This document shows positions 1 to 13,013 of a stretch of DNA of 64,000 nucleotides, in pieces. The position numbers and the translations under genes were made by a program. Origin of the DNA: Serilophus lunatus (lineage: Eukaryota > Chordata > Aves > Passeriformes > Eurylaimidae); contig VXBA01003830.1 in NCBI GenBank assembly GCA_013399895.1, forward strand, positions 258,546-322,545, read 5' to 3'. Below the pieces are notes generated by a model. That model saw nothing but the letters and a program-made list of their open reading frames with translations, made no database searches and was not told the origin of the DNA. Numbering within the stretch: position 1 is the stretch's first letter; the number at the start of each line of letters is the position of its first letter.

Positions 1-500
1 GACAGGTGGGACGCGGGCGGCGATTTCGGGCCTGGGCGCTCGCCCCCGGCGCTCGCCCCCGGCGGTCCCGAGGAGCGGGGTCGGGGCGCTCAGGTGAGAT
101 CCTCGTCCGGCCGCACCGTGTTCGACACGGATCCGCTCCCTGAGTGCGGTGCGGTGGTACTTCCACCTCCCCTTTGGAAGGGAAGGGCTCGCTGGGATGG
201 ATACGGTTTTATCAACACCTTCACCTGAAAGTTGGGATGGCGTTGGCGGGGTCTGGTGCCCGTTCCTGACGCCTTCCAGCGGCGCTGGCTCGGGTTCACC
301 TTAGAGCTCACCTTGAGCCGCGGCCGCTGCTCGGGGCTGGCGCGGGGTTGTGCTCGGCTGCTGATTCAGCCGCGAGCTTTGATGTGCTGAAGGTGAAAAA
401 ACGAGACGAGCGCGGTAGGAGCGGGTTTTAAGGGACACTCAGGGCATGGAAGAGCTCTGCTGGAAAGGCCTGTGGCTTTAGGGCACCCGAGAGGGGCTGG
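1..500. promoter_or_regulatory. CpG island, probable promoter-proximal region of ENTREP1
   Basis: The first 100 bases are extremely G+C- and CpG-rich. CpGs stay frequent to about 430 and thin out by about 500, after which the sequence becomes AT-rich with very few CpGs. In vertebrates this contrast marks an unmethylated CpG-island promoter. A perfect two-copy tandem repeat of a 13-base unit (GGCGCTCGCCCCC) spans 35-60. A donor-like CAG|GTGAGAT sits at 93/94, so 1-93 might be the 3' end of a first exon. However, none of the three frames before it encodes the residues expected just before exon A (a Cys-Pro-Phe-Trp type motif in the family, from memory). It could therefore be an untranslated exon, or the coding first exon may lie upstream of the window. 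The strand of transcription is inferred only from the downstream exons. Confidence 0.6.
35..60. repeat. Two-copy 13-bp GC-rich tandem repeat
   Basis: The unit GGCGCTCGCCCCC occurs perfectly twice, at 35-47 and 48-60, followed by a partial third start (GGCGG). It lies inside the CpG island and resembles GC-box-type promoter sequence. No function can be assigned from the sequence alone. Confidence 0.85.
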
Positions 501-3500
501 GACGAGCCCCTTGGGAGGCTGCAGGTCTCCTGGCCTGAGTGTCTGAGGGAAAAGCTTGTTTGGAACGCAAACCTGGGTCCTCCTCACTTCATTGCGATTT
601 ACTTGTACGCTTTTCACTGTGTCCTGAGAGCACAAGTTAAAGAAAAAAAAAAAAAGAAAAAGGAGTTCATCCTCTGGCTCAGGTGGCCTCACTCGGAGCT
701 GATGATGAGTGTCCGCATCTGGGAGGGATCCATTGGGATAATGCCGGTTCATCAAAGTTTCTCTCATAAGCAGTGAAATGAGGCTTGACATTTATGGAGA
801 ATTAGACATTTCTGAGGGCGTTAGTAACAGACTCTGTGTTATTGGTGAAGATTTGCTCTGTTTAATTTAATGCATTGCTGCTTTCAATTATGTCTCTTCA
901 GCTCTTTTAACGGACCAGAGAGTTCTCAGTTTTAAATGTGCATGTTAGAACTGTTAGATAAAAGATTTGGATTATTCAGTTCTGAGTATGTGGTGCAACT
1001 AGTATAATTTAAAAAAAATAACTGTCTAATGTGCTTTTATGTAACATGAGACATAATTTTCCTGAGTCCTTCGGAGCAGAGGAGTAGTTTTGGATTAATT
1101 ATTTAGATGTTTTTCTTGAATTTTTTTCTTTTTTTCTAGTCTTGAAAAGAAATATTAGTTTACATTAACAGCCTTGATATTGTAATACTCATTCGTTTGA
1201 ACTTGAACCTCTGGAAGATAATATGCAACTATTCCTTTGGATGAGGTGTGAATTTTAGGTTCAGAATCTGGCTGCTTACATATTCATGTGCCACTAAACC
1301 AACACAGCTTAGTCAGACTTTGTTTCTTATCTTGACAGAGCAAGCGGGAATGTACACAACTGATTGTGTATTCCAGAAAGCACAACTTTTCCATTAATAC
1401 CTCCTTCCCCACCTCCTGTGTTCTTTGTGAAACGACACTTTTGAGGGTTATCATTATGCTCTGAGATATGCTGCTTTTCTTATTGGGGATGTCTTCTACT
1501 CTCCTGTCTGTACAATGGAACCCTTAGGCGTGCATTGTTTCCTGAATTAAGGGTTTACTTTTTGAAAAAAAAAAATCTGCCTTATAAGAGATCTGTCTGA
1601 GGATGAGAATAAACTTGGTTTCCTCCTAATATCTTTAAGTCTTACGAACTGAGATGAAAGTAGAGCAGTTTTGAATTACGGTGAGCCCTAAGGAACTTTT
1701 TGAGGTCAAGTTAACCGAAGACACAGCCTTTTCTAAAAGCCCTTTGAGATATTTATTAAGGTTAACAACTGATGGCTGACATACTTCTGTGGAAAAGCGA
1801 CGATTTTTAGCTTGCTTCTGAAAAACACAATTAAAAAAATAACTACAGGTGAGTAAAGTGATATGAAAGAAAAATAATGAAGTTATCCTTTTCTCTTGGT
1901 GCCAAAATCAGACATAAATATTCATTGCCTTCAAACTACTTCCTCCCTCACTTGTTGGAAGTAACTGAGTTATTTCATGATCAAGTAGCAATTCTGAATC
2001 TCTTTCTGTCTGTGTGTGAGTTATACTGTACTTTTTACTCATTAGAAATGCACATCCTCAAAGAGAGTAGTCTTGGCATTGGTACTTTTCAGCAATTTTT
2101 GACAGTAAATGCCCTGTCATATAAACGAAGGCTACAAAAATTTGCTAGGAGTCTTTTAAATGCTTTTGAAAATAATTTCCCAGTGTTTGCAACAGTAGAG
2201 CTGCTTAAAAATGAAAAACAGAACAGGCTGCATATTACACTCCCAAAAAGTGGGGATTTTTTTTCTTGATCAATTCAAGAGACCATACAAGTGAGACCTT
2301 ATGTGAAGAACAAGGCACCATAATTTCCATAAAACTTTGAAGAATTCAGTGCTTATTTAAGCACATCCCATAAATTAAACTGTTTTGCTTTACCTTTTAT
2401 AGCATCATATCAGGAAGATAAAAAATATTTTCAGATATTTTATATTATGACCCTTTTGAGGTAGTTAATGAGAGTCAGCCTCACGCTGAGCACAAGGAAA
2501 TTTGGGGATTAGATGGTCATGTCCTGGTTGATTCTCTGCATAGGCAGAAATCATTGGCAAGCTCTTGCAAAGTGGTTGCAGAAATGTTTGGCAGCTTGTT
2601 GCCATTGCAGTCTTGCATTCAGGAGAATGGCAATTTCATCTTCACACTCTCTCAGCTGGGTAAAAGGATGTACTTTTTCGTGTGAGGCATTTGAACAGAA
2701 ATGTCTTTGATCTTTTTAAGACCATCAAGAACTGAATATTAGCCTCATTTTGATCATGGAAGAATAGGTCCCAGAATTAGTCTGTCCTGGTAGATCACTG
2801 AAACTTTTCCCAAAATTATAAGCAATGGCAAGGTTCTTTGTTGTTCCTGTAGGTCCATAGTTGCTTGAATATGACAAAATATTTCTTACCTCTTTGCCCT
2901 GTGGAATCAAAAACATACACCAGTTTGTAGTGTCCAGGTTTTTATGTGTCCAGTTGTTTGGGATTTTTGGGCAAAATGTGCCTAAAGTTGTGGTTGCTGT
3001 CACTGTTGGGACAAGTAACAAACCATAGGCTGGAAGAGCTCTGTTAGTGAGACTGCAAAAGCGAATCTTGCTTTGTAAAGTCATTTTTTTGGAATTATTT
3101 ACAAGTTGGCAAGATGTTTCTCCTGTCCACCAGCATCCTGATCACAGCATTTTGAGAAAATTTTGAGAGTTCTCTCAAAAAATAAAATAGTAAGTTAAGT
3201 CATAAGATTACCCACGTTTCTAAAATCATGCCATGGCACTAGAAATCTTAGAAGAAAACACAGCAAGTACAAGCTCTCTCTTCTTTTCTATACTGTTACT
3301 TGGCAGTGGTTTTATTCTTACGTAGAATTGTGTAACTGGAAGATCTTGTGCTGCCTTTCCTTTTTCTTAAGTTTCTTCTCAATTGTGCCTCTTTTCAACC
3401 ATATGCCATGTTCAAAACCGATCAAGTCCTGCCTCTGAAAAGCAGCTTTCAAGCAGTAGGTCTTCAAGGTTCACGATGTATCTGCTTTTTTGGTGTTCTT

Positions 3501-6500
3501 TGAAAAAGGAAACATATAGAGAGAGTTTGTCAGGTGAACTCAGACCCAAGTTCTCTCTTATGGAAAATACATTCTATACTTGTCTATGTTATTAACTGAG
3601 AAAGCTGAGTGTAGGAGTCTTTTCTATATTCTTTGATGAGATTGTACAAAATAGGTTTAAACTCCTCAGGTGATGCTTTGAGGAGTTAACTTTCAAAAGT
3701 TTCTGCTGGTCTGTGACCCTGACTGTTCCTAACATGCAGCAGGTTGTCCAAGCATGTTCCTATGCAGAATCATTGTGGAAGTGAGGGGGAGATGACAATA
3801 AAGATGATTTGTTAGCAATTGTGTTTGTTTCTTCTTCTCCATTTCAGGTACAGATTTTTTTCCCTTTCTCCTTTTCCCTTTTTCTTTCTGTATTTTATTT
3901 TATTGCTTGTGCATGATCAGGTCAAACAAAGGGGATACTTTTGGTTATTGTAGTTTGGAGCAATAAGCTTTGGTTTGCATGAATAGCTTGCAACAGCCAA
4001 CAGAGGCTGTTACTGTGAAAGCAGAGCTGAGCTCTGAGACAAAGTAAACTTACTGCTACTATTGTGTGATACAGTGTTTACTGAGCTTGTACAGCCTGCC
4101 AAGGCATCTTATTTATGTGCCTTGGAGATGATGATTTCATATCTAGGACTTAAATGGCAGCTTTTTTTGTCCATCTGCTGTAGGTATAAATGAAACTCTT
4201 GCATGGCTGTCAAGTAGTTTTGATCAAAACGTCTGTAGTACTTCTGAGTGTGCTCTCTGAGAGCTCTAGATAGAGTCCATAGTGTGGGTTGCTTTGCTGA
4301 GTACTCTTGGTTTACACACACAGCTTGAGAGCTCAACCTATGACTTTCTTGGAGGGAACATTTATTTTTTTTCTTGAATCAGTTTAAATAATCAGAAATG
4401 TTTCTGAACAACTCTTGTAAGCACAGAGAGGTTTGGGCAATTTTACCTGCGGGTGATTTTTATAATAGTAGATTTTGAGTCTCTGGACTCCATGACCATG
4501 ATGGTTATTTTATCATGGACAGTTTGTTATTCCGTGAAATTGGCTACTGGTTCAGCTCACGTCCTGTATCTGTAAATGTTCACATTTCAGGCTTCTTTGG
4601 GAAGTAGTTTGTTCTGCACTGAACAAATTGTCAGGACCTCTAATGCAGATTATCAAATAGTTGGATCCAGGGATCAAGTGACACTGTTTTTTTGTGTGGC
4701 TGTGGAAGATCTTATATCCTTCCTGAAAGGTGATGCATCCACACACTAGAAGTTACCTCCCTGTTCCTTGCTTCAATTTGATGAAGTTTAGAGGACCAGG
4801 AAGTCCATCACTTCATGTGTCCTACAAGTGATTTGTTGATCTTGTTCTTGTTCACCATCTCCTTTCCAATAAATGAGTGAGTACTGGGTCTTGTTAATAA
4901 CTCATGGTAGGTTTTTGCCAGTGTGAGAGTCATAAAATGAGAACAGCTAGATTGGATGGTAAATTTGAGAAAGTAGTTACTGTCATGTTTGATCACTGTT
5001 ATCTCCTCACTTAAGAATTGGAAGGTGCAATAACAGTTTTAGTTACCTGCAGTGGAACCTTCAGTTATACATTGTAAAAGAACTACTTTAACTGGTTCTT
5101 TGAGACTTTGTCTGTTACTCTCCACTGCTGTGTCCTTCACTTAACCACCATCCCTGGTTTTTTTCTTACTCTGCTACATGGGTTGGATTTATTAACACCT
5201 TAGGCGTACTTTTCCTTTCCTTTGCAAATTTGTCAGGGCTTTGAAATATGAGCAGTCTGGGGAAGGAAGTCAACTATCTGGAATTTGTGTCTCAAGAAGC
5301 CTGTTAGGGAGGTGTGTTGCTGGTACACAGTAAAAAATTAGCAATGTTACCTGCATGGGCTTGCCTCTCACCTTCAAAAAGTTTACAAAGATTGTAGAGT
5401 GTTTTGTCGAAGTAATGGATCATTATCAATTTTCTTATCATTCTTGATTTGTACATCATGACAATACTGTGTGACAGACAAAAATCCCATCCAACCTCCC
5501 TAAAAAAAACCTGTGAGTAGATGGCAGTTAAAACTTGTGGCACTGGTGTACAAGGAGGGATCACATACATCATAGATCATAAGAAGCTTTGGGTACGTTC
5601 TCTGGACTTCATGGAGTCCCTGGAAAGGCAAGGTTGTGAAACACGGGATTCATGGGCGAAAATGTTTCCACATCCTGATGGAACGATGGCAAACCAGCCC
5701 GCCGGGCAGAGGAACATTTGGAAAGATGACAGTGTTCCTTTTTAATTCTTTGAGCTATGTGTGGTAAAGTAACTATTTGCAACTTCCTAAGGATTCAGGA
5801 CTAAGTATGAGACGTTTCTTGTCTTCAGTGCACTGGAAAACAGGAGACTCGTGGAAGCATTATTTGGTTCATGAGGCAAATCAGCTTTTATTGCTTCTGA
5901 GCATGTTCTGCTGCCTGAGCCTTTTGTGGAAATTAATTGAAAAACTTCCTTTGTTACAGGAAGGAGTAGTTAAAGAAAGCCAAAATGATAATGATAGGGA
6001 GCAGGAGGTGTCCAGTCTGTAGGGAAGAAAGAGCATAATTTTTTTAATCCCATATTATTATGAATTACCTGTGTTCTGAAGTCTTTATTTTTCTGTAGGC
6101 AGGCAGACTGCAGAATACAAATACTTAGAGTCTCTTACTGTTTTTAGCATAAGGTTTTGAGTTGGTAGGGATTTTGTTTATTTATGTGTGTGCGTTGTTT
6201 TTCGGTTTTTAAATTTTTAGTAGAAAGATGGATGTGTGTCTCAGTCTCCTTGGGAATTAAGTATTTTTACTGAATGCTGTTTGTCTTTTCCAGACATTGC
6301 TTTATGCTGGAAATTTATGAGCATTTGCTGTAAAGGCAGCAAATAATGGCCAGGAACTTCAAACAGCCAGGTGTGTGAAACAGTTAAAGTCTACCAAGAA
6401 ACTTGGGAAGAGCTGAGGAGCTTGGTGGCAGTGGGAATTTCCAAGGTCAATCACTTGGTCATTAGTAACTGCTGAACTTATTACACCGTAATTTTAGTTG

Positions 6501-8897
6501 TATGTTGTGACTTTTGGAAGGAATGAGTTGTGAATTATCAGGTTTAATTGGCTGCTCTTTTACAATTCCTTGTTCAACTCCCTCCTGAGCCTTCTGGAGC
6601 CCAAGGGCAGAACCGATAAAGGGACAGTAAGGCGTGAACTGCCTGAAAATATGTAACTTAGAGGAGTATAACTGTTTCAGGGTTGTAATTAAAAAGACCT
6701 ACTTTTCTAGAAGCAGAATATGGTGTGGTCATTGCCGCACTGCTTTGAAGGAACGTGCATTTGTATGCAAATGTGACAAAGCTAGGGAATTTATAATTGA
6801 GGGGTATTTATGCATTTAGAGCATCATAACTTATGTACAGGCAATATTTTAAGATCAAAATGCTCCATCTTTTGCAAAGTCAGAATCGCAGTCTCTAACC
6901 CATAACTAGAGGTTACAACCTGTTTTTTTTAAAAACAGTGTGTTGATAATTCCCTTACAAGTACTTTTATTTTACAAGCAGCTCATGCTGTTTGAAACTT
7001 CAGTCCTCTTCCCCAGCCTTTTTTGGAAAGGTGACAGTGTTCCTGTCATTTCTGGTGGTCTGTGCATGTGCCTAATTCAGTGTTTGGGTTCTGGTCGTAC
7101 ATGTGCTCCCACTCACTGTTTGTGCTCATGGTGGAGCATTCTCAGAGCACACAAACTCCATTCGTGGGAGATAAAGTGAAGCCAAAAGATGTGCTTTGAG
7201 AACGTAGTAAATGCAAGCTGACTGCTAGTAATGGTTAAGTCTCTGGACCAGACTAGAGCTTGTCTGAAGTAGTTGCCCATCGAGTGTGTGGACAGTGTGG
7301 ATGTTTCCTTCTTCAGGCTTGATTCTTTTGCAAACACATTTGCTCGTGTTCCTTTTACCCTTTGTAAATTCAGGAAGAATCTGTAAGGTCAATGTGAAAG
7401 CTCCTGTATTGTGCAGAGGGTGTGAACTCCCTACAAGTTAGGAGTAATCCTTTCTGCTGGGCAGAATTTTACTGCAGGCTGGTTACATCTGCTGGGCAGT
7501 AATTTAAACAGGTCTGCAGAGTGAAATAGCCAGTTCTGAGGAGCACATGCCAGGGCTCTGTGTGTGTGTTACTTATGAGGATCTTGAGTATGTGGGGTAC
7601 TTTTGAGTTAAATTGCAGTAAATAAGAAATACTTGAATTACTGCAGTTACATCACTGCTAATGAGACATTGTTTTCAGATAGATTGTGATCCAAAAACAA
7701 ACCCCAAAAGAAATAATTTTACAGTATTCTGAAAGCATATTTTTCACTCGGAGGAAGCAAACTGCACATAAATTCTGGATTTCTGATCTTTACAACAGCT
7801 TGATTTAAACACAGATAGTTGAAACCTACTTTGAGTTTAACCTTTTGTGTCTGATTTACGAAGTGAGAACTATTCTACTAAGCAAACTTTGTTTCAATTT
7901 TGAATACGAACTTTCTTCCAGTCTAGAGATGCTCACATCAAGAGTGATTTTTGTTCTGCAAAACAAGCAGATAATGTCCTCATTGATAACTACAGCTTTG
8001 TTATTCCTATTGCCTACAAAGTCCATCTCAGCAGAATTATTTTCATGTGAGGGATATAATTTACTTATGAGATTGTTTTTGCTACTGTTGTAACAGAAAA
8101 GAGCAAGGCTTAATCTAAAGATTTTAGATAAGCCTTCAGTGCCAGATGAGATGATAACAGGGGGTTTTAAACTGAACACACTTAATCCAAGGCACTAAGA
8201 GATAATAAGCATGTAGCTTCATAATGTCACTTTTGCATTCACTCTTCAGAGAAGAAACTTGTTTTCTTCTAGGTGAAAAACTGTGCATGCAGTTATTTTT
8301 CAAATTTGTAGTAGATATTTTGCCTGCTACACAAAGCAAGACAACTTTTCAGTTTAAAACAAACAAAAAGGGTATTATTTCAGCATTCAAAGTAAAGAGC
8401 CAATAGACAATGTAATTTATCAATAACAAACACAAATCATTTTCTAACTATCATGCATTCTAGCAGAAAAGATAAACTCAGTGGTATTTTTTTTTATAGT
8501 AATAAAACCATATGTTGATCAGTGCTATTAAAATAAGAAGCTTTCAGTTTTTGACTCTCTAAACAATCATCAAGAACTAAGAACATGTTCTCAAAATGGT
8601 GCTGTGAACATGCACTTGGCATCCTGGCTGCTGTGTCACTCTGAAAATAACAGTGGTAGAAACTGAGTTATCATACATTGAAAGTAGCTGTAGTTCAAAC
8701 AAATGTTGTCTTTCCAGAGGCTACATCTAAAACCTCTTGAAAACTTGTGAAATATATGGGTAAAAAAAATTTACACACTCCAGTCCTGTGTTGGTGTGAA
8801 GGGAACTCAGTCTGTTTTGCATGTCCCAGGTCATTGAGAGTACCAAACTATCCTCTTCAGTCTTTACCTTTTCCTCTTAAACAGAAATCTTCGGGGG

Positions 8898-8912
8898 GTG
8901 TGTGTGTGTGTG
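8898..8912. repeat. Short (TG)n microsatellite
   Basis: A G6 run at 8893-8898 runs directly into about seven TG dinucleotides ending at 8912. It is intronic low-complexity sequence and may vary in length between individuals. Confidence 0.85.
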
Positions 8913-9355
8913 TAAGACCACTTGCACATTCCTGTGGCAAGTTTCAGTTTTTATATTCATGATCTAAAAGTAGAAAGTGTATTTTAGAAAATGCCTAATG
9001 AAAGTGTGTGATCTTCAGATGAAGAATAGCTGATCTTCCTCTTGCTTGGCTACACAGACATGTTGGCAGCTGAGAAGTGCATGTTTTGTATCTGAAAGGT
9101 TATTTTGTCTACTGCAAATGGTAATAAACCAAATTGATGCTGTCATAGTCCTTTTTGCCTTTACAATTGCTTTCCAAAAGAGCAATGTTAATTCAAGATG
9201 TGTTAGATTTGAGGTTTTGTTTTACAGCAGTTTTAAACATAATAGAATTTTCATGTGAAATACATTTTCATTAAATGTAAAACGTAGAAGGGAATGTCAA
9301 ATATCAAATATTTGATTATAAAGGATACTTGAAAAAAGTTGGCTTTGGGAGTGGA

Positions 9356-9373
9356 GATTTATTTAAATAAATC
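9356..9373. repeat. 18-bp perfect AT-rich palindrome
   Basis: GATTTATTTAAATAAATC reads identically on both strands. A second, 14-bp perfect palindrome (ATCAAATATTTGAT) lies 40 bases upstream at 9303-9316. Both are AT-rich, so chance is a reasonable explanation. They could form small hairpins in single-stranded DNA or RNA. Confidence 0.8.
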
Positions 9374-12300
9374 AGAGCATTATAAGTGATTTAATTATAT
9401 TTAATGCTCAAAATAGCATTAAAACCAGAACAAAGCAAAACACAAAACACGACTTGGTGGGGGGAGAAAGCAAAATAGATGCAAAATAACAGTTCGTGCC
9501 CTTGAGAGACATCTTTGTGTCTGTACTTGTAAGAATCTCTTACAGCTGGATCACATGAAGCGTCTGCATCTCTGACACTTCTACCACAGAACCTCCTGCG
9601 TGGTACAGGAGAGAACAGTGAAGGCAGGACAGATGGGGTGGCAGGTGCACTTTCTCTCCTTGGTAACATCGTGCAGACTGGGGAAAATGTTAACAACTTC
9701 TCCATATTGCCTTTCGTGCAGGAACCAGCACTGGTTGTCCTTTCAGAAGGTGGTAGGTAGGAGTCACATTTAATATATAGGCTTAAGTCTTTCATATAAT
9801 CAATTCTTTCTTGGTCTGGTAGGAGAGGAGACATCATTAGCCTTTTTAAGGAGTTGTACCTCTTACTTGATTTATTCTTGTGTGACGTGTATTATTCCAG
9901 GCCCAAGGAATTTAAGAATCATTTTGGAATTACCTCCTTTCCTCCCCTTAAAAATTTTCCTTTGTTCCTAATGAAATTTGGAATAAAGCTTCACTGTCAG
10001 ACCATGCTTTGAAATCCTTGGAAATATCATTAAAATTAGTAATAACCAACTAGCAACAATGCTAAAGCATTATTGTCTGCTATTGAAGTTCATGTTTATT
10101 CAGCAAATGTTTTCTTACCTACCAAAGTAGTATAAATAGTCAATGCAGCTTTTCCTTTGGGCTTTCAAAAACTCACACTATGGTTTGACAGACTAATTTG
10201 TCTTGGTATGTAATATTTGCCTTTTGAGTGGAGAAGAACCTTTACTGTGAAAGCAATAATGACAGTGCAAATAATAAAGGATGATACAAATAATAAGTGT
10301 AACCAAGAGCAGAATGGCATGTTGCTGTCCACCAGAGGCCATGTGCTCATCTTCCTCAACTTGCTGTGAATCAAATGTCTAGAAGCCTGAATATCAAACT
10401 ATCAACTCGTAGGAAAAGAGGTCCTCAGTGCCAATACCTGTCACTTCTAGGTGAGTACTGTCTGAAGTGTTCAATCATATTCACCATTGGTTTGTGTACC
10501 TAAAGGAATTGGAAGGAAGGTAGGAGGAAGCAAAACCATTTTCCATTTCTGATATTATGCCTTCCTCTGAAGCAGTGCCCTTTTTGCTTTTAGAGCTATA
10601 ATTCATCTCTAGGCAAATTGTAGATGTTCTTCCACTTGATAGTTCCTTTTGACAATTTAAAAACTTGCCTTAGAGCAGAAATTGTTTGGGGTTAACTTGA
10701 GGTTTGTCTGGATCAGCTGTTTTGGTTCCTAAATATACAAGTAATTATTTTGTTAATTAACCTGTTTTGAAAAATAGAGAAGGTAACAATTAATGGACAA
10801 AACAGGAGTCAGTCTGAGTCAGTTACTTCTCAATCTTGAGTGTTTCTGGAACAATTATTTTTTTGGAGATTTTTTTTTTGTATTCTGAAGATTTCTTCCC
10901 TTCATCATTGTCTTATGATTTATATAACATCAATGAAACAAGATAGGTCTGAAGAATTTTTCTCATATAAAAACAAGTCTACGTGTACTAACATGTAGAG
11001 CCCCTGGAAAATAAGAATTAATTAGATGTATTTTTTTATAGTTAGGTATGTTTAGGAATGTATGAGAATCCCTAAACAATATAATATATTCCATTGTATC
11101 TACTGCAATTGACTTAGAAAAAAGAATCTGATGCCAAATTGGATGTTCTAATAAAATGTAGTGATGTGCTGTAGCCAAGACTGATGAAAAATAGCTCATT
11201 TAGAAACTAGAGCGATGTTTTAAGCAATATTTACCTAATTCAAAAAGGTCTAGAAATACTTCAGATGTCTTGCTTCTGTTTGTTAACCATGTAACATCAT
11301 AGATGTTAAACCAAGACATTTTAACCCTCCCTGCAGGCAGGAATAAAGTATTTTAGGTAGTTTAGCAGTTATTGGTGTAATTCTTCTGTAGATTTTAAGA
11401 AGGCAAAGGGGAACAACGCTAGTAGCTTTTTTCCAAAAAATTTTAAGTAAAATACTACAGAATTCAATAATACAACTGTTTCAGTCATTCAGCCAATAAG
11501 TTACATCTTTAAACCAGGCAAAAACGTGAGCAGAATTTGGGAGTCACCAGCTGCTGCAAAAGTGAGTCTTCCCTGCTGACAAGTAGATGTTCAGCTCTGC
11601 ATCTGTTTCCTTTGTTACCACTTAAGAGCAGCCCAAGATTGCTCTGTGTTTGAGTTGTATTTAGTCCTACAGGATAAAGCAAAGCAGATGGATGTGAAGT
11701 TCTGACTAATAGCACAGAGCACAGAACATGCCAAAGGTGAGCAGGATGTAAAAAGCTTGTACTTAAAAATAATACGATGCTTTGTGAAGTGTTCTGTTTT
11801 CTGAAAGCGGAAAATTCAACAGTCAGGGTAATTATATTTGTTAGATGCCCACAAGAAGCCTGTGGATTAACAATAGTGCACAGTGATTACATTAATCAGT
11901 AGACTCTTGTGGAAATGAGAGGTTTGATGGTATAAATGCATCTAATGATACTTTGGATGAAGTAAAAAGTACATTTTGAGGAGATCAGCCTGCAGAAGAT
12001 GAAAAATGATTTTATAATTTTACAAACATAGACTTACAAAAAAGGATTCTGTTCTTTTCCAATTAAATTACCAATGAATAGGCTGAAATTCAGAAAAGGT
12101 AGGCTTATATATAAAAGAAGGTGGTTTCTCTAGCATGCAAAAGGATACCTTATGTAGCTATTTTAGACCCTAAAGTTACAGTTGGTTTGCTGGATTTCTC
12201 AGAAGCAGGCACTAACTTCAGTGTGAAGCAATAACATATATTTTTAGTATAAAAACCAGTGTATTTGGTGTCTGTTAAAGAATGCTTTGGTCACTTAACT

Positions 12301-12860
12301 GGGAGAAATGTTTGCTTCCCCAGCTGCCATTTGAAATGCCTGAGGAGTGGGAAGATGAGGATAAGCAAATAGTGTGTTCTCAGACAGGATTCACACCCCC
12401 TCGATCCCAAAAGTACTCCCTTAAGAAATGTGCTATCTGTTCCTTCTGTGTTTCTACAGCTGACAAGTGGTGATCTGTTACTTCAGTAAGTTAGAAATAT
12501 GCTGTACCGTTGGATAACGAGGTTGTACAAATGTGCTGAGAGAACTGTAATAAACATAAGAGTGATGAGTTCTTGCCCTTCTTTGCCTGGGAAATGAAGA
12601 GATTTCTAGCATAACCTGCCCAAGTCTTTTAAAAATAGCTCTAACGCATTGCAGAGACACCGAATTTTGTTGTTTCACTGCCCCAGTGATCTGTAGGAAG
12701 GCTTTTGGGAATGTGTTGACAGATAATGCAAGGAATATTGAAATCTAGGATTTTAATAGTAGCATTAGTACATGTACAGCTTCACAGTTTATAATCCTGT
12801 GGAATAGCAAATATATAGAAGTAACCCTCGTAAGAAAAAAAAGAAATTCTCTATAGATAT

Positions 12861-13013
12861 TTACTTTGTTGTTGTTGGATTTGTTTTGGGTTTTTTTGTT
12901 ATTGTTTTGTTATTTTGTTTGGGATTTTTGGTTTTGTGAGGATTTTTTTTTGTTTGGGTGGGGGTGTTTTTTAGGTTGCTGAGGTGTTATGTTTTGTTGG
13001 TTGAGTTGTTTTT
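12861..13013. repeat. G/T-only low-complexity tract, about 150 bp
   Basis: Nearly every base on the plus strand is G or T, with repeated TTTG, TTGTT and GGTTTTT motifs and T runs up to nine. It ends in a short (TA)n at about 13015-13025. It contains no reading frame of interest. Such strand-asymmetric GT tracts are common low-complexity sequence in avian introns. It could also be a decayed tail of a retroelement, but no element body is recognisable beside it. Confidence 0.85.

Noticed and set aside
366..791. 141-codon minus-strand frame antisense to the CpG-island edge
   Set aside because: It contains a poly-Phe stretch arising from the A-run near 640 and no family similarity. It might be part of an antisense transcript, but nothing supports coding.
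1877..2269. 130-codon plus-strand frame
   Set aside because: Although fairly long and hydrophobic in parts, it has no recognisable domain or flanking splice signals that connect it to ENTREP1. It is within chance expectation.
2725..3138. Minus-strand open frame of about 137 codons with several Cys, Trp and N-glycosylation-like sites, superficially like an old viral envelope remnant
   Set aside because: No diagnostic motif, no neighbouring gag or pol remnants and no terminal repeats were seen. An open stretch this long is expected about once by chance in 64 kb of this composition. A protein search giving a significant envelope match would overturn this.
9391..9837. Longest minus-strand open frame (148 codons)
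   Set aside because: It has no recognisable domain, biased low-complexity pieces and no splice or promoter context. It is consistent with chance.
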